A stretch of 51,855 bases of DNA, taken from the NCBI GenBank assembly GCA_900771195.1, contig CAAGMZ010000021.1, forward strand, positions 1 through 51,855, in the 5' to 3' direction. This DNA comes from Lachnospiraceae bacterium (lineage in GTDB: Bacteria; Bacillota; Clostridia; Lachnospirales; Lachnospiraceae). Positions 48,392-51,855 of this stretch are shown in pieces; the stretch's first letter is position 1, and every line of letters begins with the position of its first letter. The translations under genes were made by a program, and so were the position numbers. The notes beneath the pieces are model-generated. The model saw only the letters and a list, made by a program, of their open reading frames with translations, was not told where the DNA came from and did not search any database.

Positions 48392-50865
48392 ACACTGTTG
48401 ACAGTAACGCCATCCGGCTTTCCGGAAACAATTTTCACGGTGCGCGAATCTCCGTTCAAGTCAAAATAATTGTCCTCAAGTATCATATCATCATTATCGT
48501 TTATAATTCTTACGCTCTTGGCGTATACATCGGAGCTGACGGTTATCTCATCCCCGTTTATCTCAACCTTAATGGCCGGCTTTACAAACTTAAAGAACTT
48601 GGGCGGGCAGAAAAGCACCGTCCCTGCCGATACAGTCTCACCGTTTTCCACCATGCGGTAGCTTACATAATCACTGTAAATATCAGCCTCAGGAAGTTCA
48701 ACCTTATCCATCTTCACAGATGAGAGCGGCGGAAGCACAAGCTCCTCCTCGCTGCTTCTTATAACCGATGAATCGGCATGTCTCAGCTCCCAGTAAATCT
48801 TCACCCTATGCTCACTCATGCTCTCATTGGAGCCGCAGAGAGTAATGGATTTCTTCACATCATATGGCTGCGCATTCACATTGGGGTCCTGCGTAAGCGT
48901 GCCTTCCTCGCTGCAGGATATCATAAGCGGCGCAAACATTCTTTTTTCATAATAATGGAGAGCTTTCCACCTTCCGTAATAGTCTATGGAGGACCAGCTT
49001 GCCACAGGCCAGTTGTCATTCAGCTGCCATACAACGCAGCCCATGCAGCGGCCCCGGTTACGTCTGAAATGCTCCACTCCGTACCTTATGGCCTCAGCCT
49101 GCAGAAGCTGTGAGGCATACATAAGCATCTCAAAGCTTGTGGGATAGAGGAAGGTCTGCTCCATATAACTCATTATTTTGCCGTTGGCAGCCACATTTCT
49201 CTGGTGCCTTTCCATGACATATGAAAAAATATTGCGGTCCTCCGGCTCCGTGAAGCTCTCAACCGTCTTAAGCGACGGGAAAGACTGGAATCCGAATTCC
49301 GAAACATACCTGAAATAAAACTTCCTGTACTCCGTAATAGGCTTGTTGCCATGCCATACATCCCAGTAATGTGTATCGCCCCTGTTCTCATCGCAGGGCT
49401 CATCAAAGGCGCCACCCGATGACGGGCTTGATGGCCAGTAAAATGTCTGCGGGTCATAAGCCTTAACAAGCTTGGGGAATATGTACTCATACATATTGAT
49501 GTAATCACTGTATTCCTTGGGCGTAAGGCACCACTCATCCTTATGCCAGTAAATGAACGATTCCATCTCGTTGTTGCCGCACCAGAGCCCCAGAGAAGCG
49601 TGATGCCTGAGCCTTACGATATTGTCTATTGCCTCGGCAGTTATGCTCTCCTCAAATTTCTCATTGAGGTCGTAGCTTGCACATGCGAACATGAAATCCT
49701 GCCATACAATAAGTCCCAGTTCATCGCATATATCATAGAAAAAGTCATCCGGGTAATACCCGCCGCCCCACACGCGAATCACATTGTAATGGGCTGCTGC
49801 AGCATCCTTAAGAAGCTTTTCCGTTCTCTCCTTACCGACTCTGCCCAAAAGATTATCCTCAGGAATATAATCCCCGCCCATTGCAAATATGCGTACTCCA
49901 TTGACTTCATGGGCAAAGCACTGTCCGTACTCATCATCCTCAACAGCCACCGTCATTGTTCGGAGACCGATTCTTTTATTCCAGGTATCAACCGTTTTCC
50001 CGTCCTCTGTAAGCTCCACGCACACGCCGTAAAGATTCTGCTCCCCGTAACCGTTGGGCCACCAGAGCTTTGGATTGTTGATGGCAATTTCCTTCGGGCT
50101 GTCATACTCCGACACCGTCCCGTCCGGAGCAGTAAGCTTCACAATGTATTTTTCTGCTGGCTCGCCATTGCCGCATCCAAGAATGGCATCCCTCCTTATG
50201 CTGCTTACCGGCACCCCGTCATCCGTCCTCACATCAAAAGAAAGTGTGACCTTCCCATCCTCATGTCTCTGCATTATGTGAACGTTATTGATTCTCTTTT
50301 TCTCAATTCCAACGAGACTCACGGCTCTGAAAATACCCGCATCCGGTATCCTTGCACCCCAGTCCCATCCGAACATGCAGTGGGCCTTACGAATCACCGG
50401 AAAACCTCTCATGGACTCTGTGGCTCCTGCTATATGCCTCTTTTCATCGGCATCCGCGATAAATTTTGTTGGTGAGAAAAGCTCGACCGAAAGCGAATTA
50501 TCTTTCTCCACAATTATGTCGGTGACATCGTACTCCCATGTGCGGTGCATATTATCGGTCCTGCCGAGAACCACACCATTGAGCGTTATCTTTGAAAGCG
50601 TATCAATTCCGTCAAAATGAAGCAGTATCCTGTCGCACCCCGTAAGCTCCTTGTCCCTGTCAAAGCTTACGGCAAATTCATAGTCATCCTCAATAACCTC
50701 AAGTGCCTTGATTTCATTATCCCTGTAAAACGGGTCATCCATAATTCCCGCGTCCATAAGCGTCCCGTAAACCGAGCCGGGAACCTTCGCCGGAACATAC
50801 TCCGGGCATATATTCTTTCCGGAAATGCTTCGCATCTTCCATCCGTTGGACAACACAAAATTCAT
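48376..50865 (-). CDS. GH2 beta-mannosidase
   Basis: An 829-residue cytoplasmic exo-enzyme of typical beta-mannosidase length. N-terminal NGWKMRSI and VPAKVPGSVYGTLMDAGIMD are hallmarks of bacterial and mammalian beta-mannosidases. The barrel contains IRVWGGGYYPDDFFYDICDE, the acid/base glutamate in WCGNNEMES, the nucleophile in VSEFGFQSFPS, and CMGCVVWQLNDNWPVASWSS. It releases mannose from the non-reducing end of imported mannooligosaccharides. The start at MNFVL (50865) is set by AAGGAG 9 bp upstream; the 17-codon extension to 50916 covers that site. It has its own promoter (50903-50931) partly inside the palindromic element. Confidence 0.92.
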   Translation of the reverse strand: MNFVLSNGWKMRSISGKNICPEYVPAKVPGSVYGTLMDAGIMDDPFYRDNEIKALEVIEDDYEFAVSFDRDKELTGCDRILLHFDGIDTLSKITLNGVVLGRTDNMHRTWEYDVTDIIVEKDNSLSVELFSPTKFIADADEKRHIAGATESMRGFPVIRKAHCMFGWDWGARIPDAGIFRAVSLVGIEKKRINNVHIMQRHEDGKVTLSFDVRTDDGVPVSSIRRDAILGCGNGEPAEKYIVKLTAPDGTVSEYDSPKEIAINNPKLWWPNGYGEQNLYGVCVELTEDGKTVDTWNKRIGLRTMTVAVEDDEYGQCFAHEVNGVRIFAMGGDYIPEDNLLGRVGKERTEKLLKDAAAAHYNVIRVWGGGYYPDDFFYDICDELGLIVWQDFMFACASYDLNEKFEESITAEAIDNIVRLRHHASLGLWCGNNEMESFIYWHKDEWCLTPKEYSDYINMYEYIFPKLVKAYDPQTFYWPSSPSSGGAFDEPCDENRGDTHYWDVWHGNKPITEYRKFYFRYVSEFGFQSFPSLKTVESFTEPEDRNIFSYVMERHQRNVAANGKIMSYMEQTFLYPTSFEMLMYASQLLQAEAIRYGVEHFRRNRGRCMGCVVWQLNDNWPVASWSSIDYYGRWKALHYYEKRMFAPLMISCSEEGTLTQDPNVNAQPYDVKKSITLCGSNESMSEHRVKIYWELRHADSSVIRSSEEELVLPPLSSVKMDKVELPEADIYSDYVSYRMVENGETVSAGTVLFCPPKFFKFVKPAIKVEINGDEITVSSDVYAKSVRIINDNDDMILEDNYFDLNGDSRTVKIVSGKPDGVTVNSVYDIR

Positions 50866-50902
50866 ATTTCCCTTCTCCTTGTAAGAAATTGTTTTTGATG
50901 TA

Positions 50903-50931
50903 ATTTTACCACACATATGAAGAGCTGTAAA
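50903..50931 (-). promoter_or_regulatory. Promoter of the beta-mannosidase gene
   Basis: On the minus strand TTTACA (50931-50926), a 17-bp spacer and TAAAAT (50908-50903, preceded by TGTGG) form a good sigma-A promoter. The -35 box is the last part of the left arm of the palindrome at 50925-51047. Confidence 0.65.
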
Positions 50932-51047
50932 ATGATTATCTGAGTTCGGGCGCTTTCGCTAACTGAGAGCGTAGCGGTACAAAGCACGCCAAATACGCGT
51001 GCTAAGTACCGACGCTCTCAGACCCGACTCAGATAATCATTTTACAG
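50925..51047. repeat. 123-nt nested palindrome (large imperfect hairpin)
   Basis: Three nested stems fold the whole element. The outer arms are 50925-50950 and 51023-51047 (25 bp with one bulged T). The middle arms are 50963-50980 and 51006-51021 (CTGAGAGCGT and CGGTAC blocks, one 2-nt bulge). The inner arms are AGCACGC/GCGTGCT at 50983-50989 and 50997-51003 around a 7-nt loop. There is no T-tract. It looks like a miniature palindromic element or structured RNA. It separates the mannan genes from the broken genes at the right edge. Confidence 0.75.
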
Positions 51048-51136
51048 TCTGCGTAGTATGGGACGGGAAGCTTTGCCATAATTTACAGACCGAAAGCCCC
51101 GGCAAGTCAATTTAGTCCGTCTTATTAATTTATCTT

Positions 51137-51520
51137 TTACTTGCTATGCTTCTTAATAATTTCCAATGCCGCTGCATCATAATACGGTATTTGATACTTA
51201 TCAAATTCTGTCAGCAGTGAATCCAAAACCGCAGCGCGAATCTCAGCCGGAAACCCGCCTAATATTTCAAACTCTTTCACCATAATCGGCGTACATGTTT
51301 CTTCCGACCAATAATGCCAGTATTTTACACATTCCTTCAGCGATTCATTGTCAAAATAATCCAGGTCTGTAATCTAATTTTCGCAAGTTATTGTCCCATC
51401 TGCTGCTTTTGTGACCGGAATGGTAACCTTTACACCATCGTAAAACGCATCTCCAAAGACGCCCTTTTATATTCTTACCGAAATGACCCTCATCAGAATA
51501 TTCTCCAACAAGCTCACGCT
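51137..51520 (-). pseudogene. Broken gene of unknown function
   Basis: Read on the minus strand, coding-like sequence is interrupted by a frameshift near 51455-51465 and an in-frame TAG at 51374-51376. The pieces are ELVGEYSDEGHFGKNIKG, then GDAFYDGVKVTIPVTKAADG up to the stop, then a longer C-terminal piece from ITDLDYFDNESLKECVKY to HSK* at 51137. I do not recognise the family. It lies directly behind the gene at 51522, and its first piece is in the same frame as that gene after its stop codon, so it may be a downstream neighbour or part of a once longer protein. Confidence 0.6.
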
Positions 51521-51521
51521 C

Positions 51522-51855
51522 CTATTTTGGTAATACCAAAGGTGAATTCTTCAACAATGCTGCAATAACAGAGTTGTATTTTGCTGTTCCATAATCCTCA
51601 ACTATACTTGTTATTCTTGCCCCGGCATCCTTGGAAGAAGCACCACACAAAAAAACTCTCTCATCAGCTGTCCCATAATCCAACACTATAAATCGATCAT
51701 GGAAAATGCCACCAGTCTTTTTCATTGACAATTTTACTGTCGGATACTCCTTGCAAAAGTCCGTAAATTCTATGTTGTGAAGTTTATTATTCCCAACATT
51801 ATCGCTGAATAAAATAATATCTACTCCTGCCGGAGAATTCTTAAGATGCACCAGC
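51522..51855 (-). CDS. C-terminal part of a PLD-like/ORF6N-associated protein (5' end outside window)
   Basis: The frame is open to the window edge, so the 110 visible residues are the C-terminus. The segment VDIILFSDNVGNNKLHNIEF followed by TGGIFHDRFIVLDYGT and FLCGASSKDAG resembles the phospholipase D-like tail found on some ORF6N-type, phage-related DNA-binding proteins of Clostridia: a strand, then an H-x-(K/R)-containing loop, then a conserved GASSKDAG turn. Such proteins are common in mobile or accessory DNA. The adjacent broken gene supports a decaying accessory region. The family call is from memory and is moderate only. Confidence 0.5.
   Translation of the reverse strand, partial: LVHLKNSPAGVDIILFSDNVGNNKLHNIEFTDFCKEYPTVKLSMKKTGGIFHDRFIVLDYGTADERVFLCGASSKDAGARITSIVEDYGTAKYNSVIAALLKNSPLVLPK

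Noticed and set aside
49543..50475. 310-codon open frame on the plus strand
   Set aside because: It lies entirely antisense inside the well-supported GH2 beta-mannosidase gene, has no ribosome binding site, and its product has no recognisable features.
1..51855. tRNA, rRNA, insertion-sequence transposases, integrases
   Set aside because: I looked for tRNA cloverleaf motifs, rRNA stretches and transposase or integrase signatures in the frames and found none I could support.

Overview
The window looks like a chromosomal segment from an anaerobic, low-to-medium GC Firmicute of the Lachnospiraceae (Roseburia/Butyrivibrio/Coprococcus-like). This is inferred from strong AGGAGG-type ribosome binding sites, Gram-positive lipoprotein signals, a Clostridia-type AgrD, YesL/DUF624 proteins beside sugar ABC transporters, and a beta-mannan utilisation gene set like the one described in Roseburia. 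The species cannot be named from sequence alone.

Layout. (1) 1-1618, minus strand: an ABC-2-type permease running off the left edge, preceded by a probably 5'-truncated exported protein. (2) 1619-2124: no gene, but four adjacent stem-loops (1890-2091) that look like a structured RNA. (3) 2125-5675: an agr-type quorum-sensing locus present as two inverted, complementary half-copies. The minus-strand half keeps agrA and agrC but only a wrecked agrB. The plus-strand half keeps agrB and agrD but only the last ~37 codons of agrC. Both halves keep the same terminator and the same pair of direct repeats in front of agrB. (4) 5767-9195, plus strand: a consensus promoter, a small secreted four-cysteine protein, two membrane proteins and an ABC ATPase. 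This is plausibly an agr-linked peptide export/immunity system of unknown function.

(5) 9308-22850, minus strand: GH5_4-like lipoprotein, GH36 alpha-galactosidase, cellobiose/mannobiose 2-epimerase, CE2-like and CE17-like SGNH esterases, a ThrH-type HAD phosphatase, a second CE2-like esterase, a polysaccharide deacetylase, a cytidylate-kinase-like protein and a heterodimeric ABC exporter, closed by a 20-bp perfect-stem terminator. (6) 22969-43037, minus strand: a long run starting with a GH26 beta-mannanase lipoprotein. It continues with a YesL protein, a 999-residue modular solute-binding protein, a permease pair, an NHL-propeller/TPR membrane protein, a YIP1 protein, a DUF5696-type protein, a second permease pair, a lipoprotein with three near-identical ~120-residue modules, a second solute-binding lipoprotein, a second YesL protein, a LacI regulator and a GH130 phosphorylase, then a terminator.

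(7) 43304-50865: an AraC regulator (+), a surface SGNH esterase (-), a GH2 enzyme (+) and a GH2 beta-mannosidase (-). (8) 50925-51855: a 123-nt nested palindrome that supplies the -35 box of the beta-mannosidase promoter, a broken gene, and the 3' end of a gene whose product ends in a phospholipase D-like region.

How it works together (inference from known Roseburia mannan biology). GH26, and perhaps GH5, cut acetylated galacto/glucomannan at the cell surface. The binding proteins and permeases import oligosaccharides. Inside, SGNH esterases remove acetyl groups, GH36 removes galactose, GH130 phosphorolyses mannooligosaccharides, the epimerase converts the reducing-end mannose, and GH2 enzymes trim the rest. 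No transporter ATPase and no long-form GH130 (mannosylglucose phosphorylase) are encoded here, so these must come from elsewhere. The least explained part is the expanded transporter: two permease pairs, two binding proteins, and the NHL-TPR, YIP1 and DUF5696 proteins between them.
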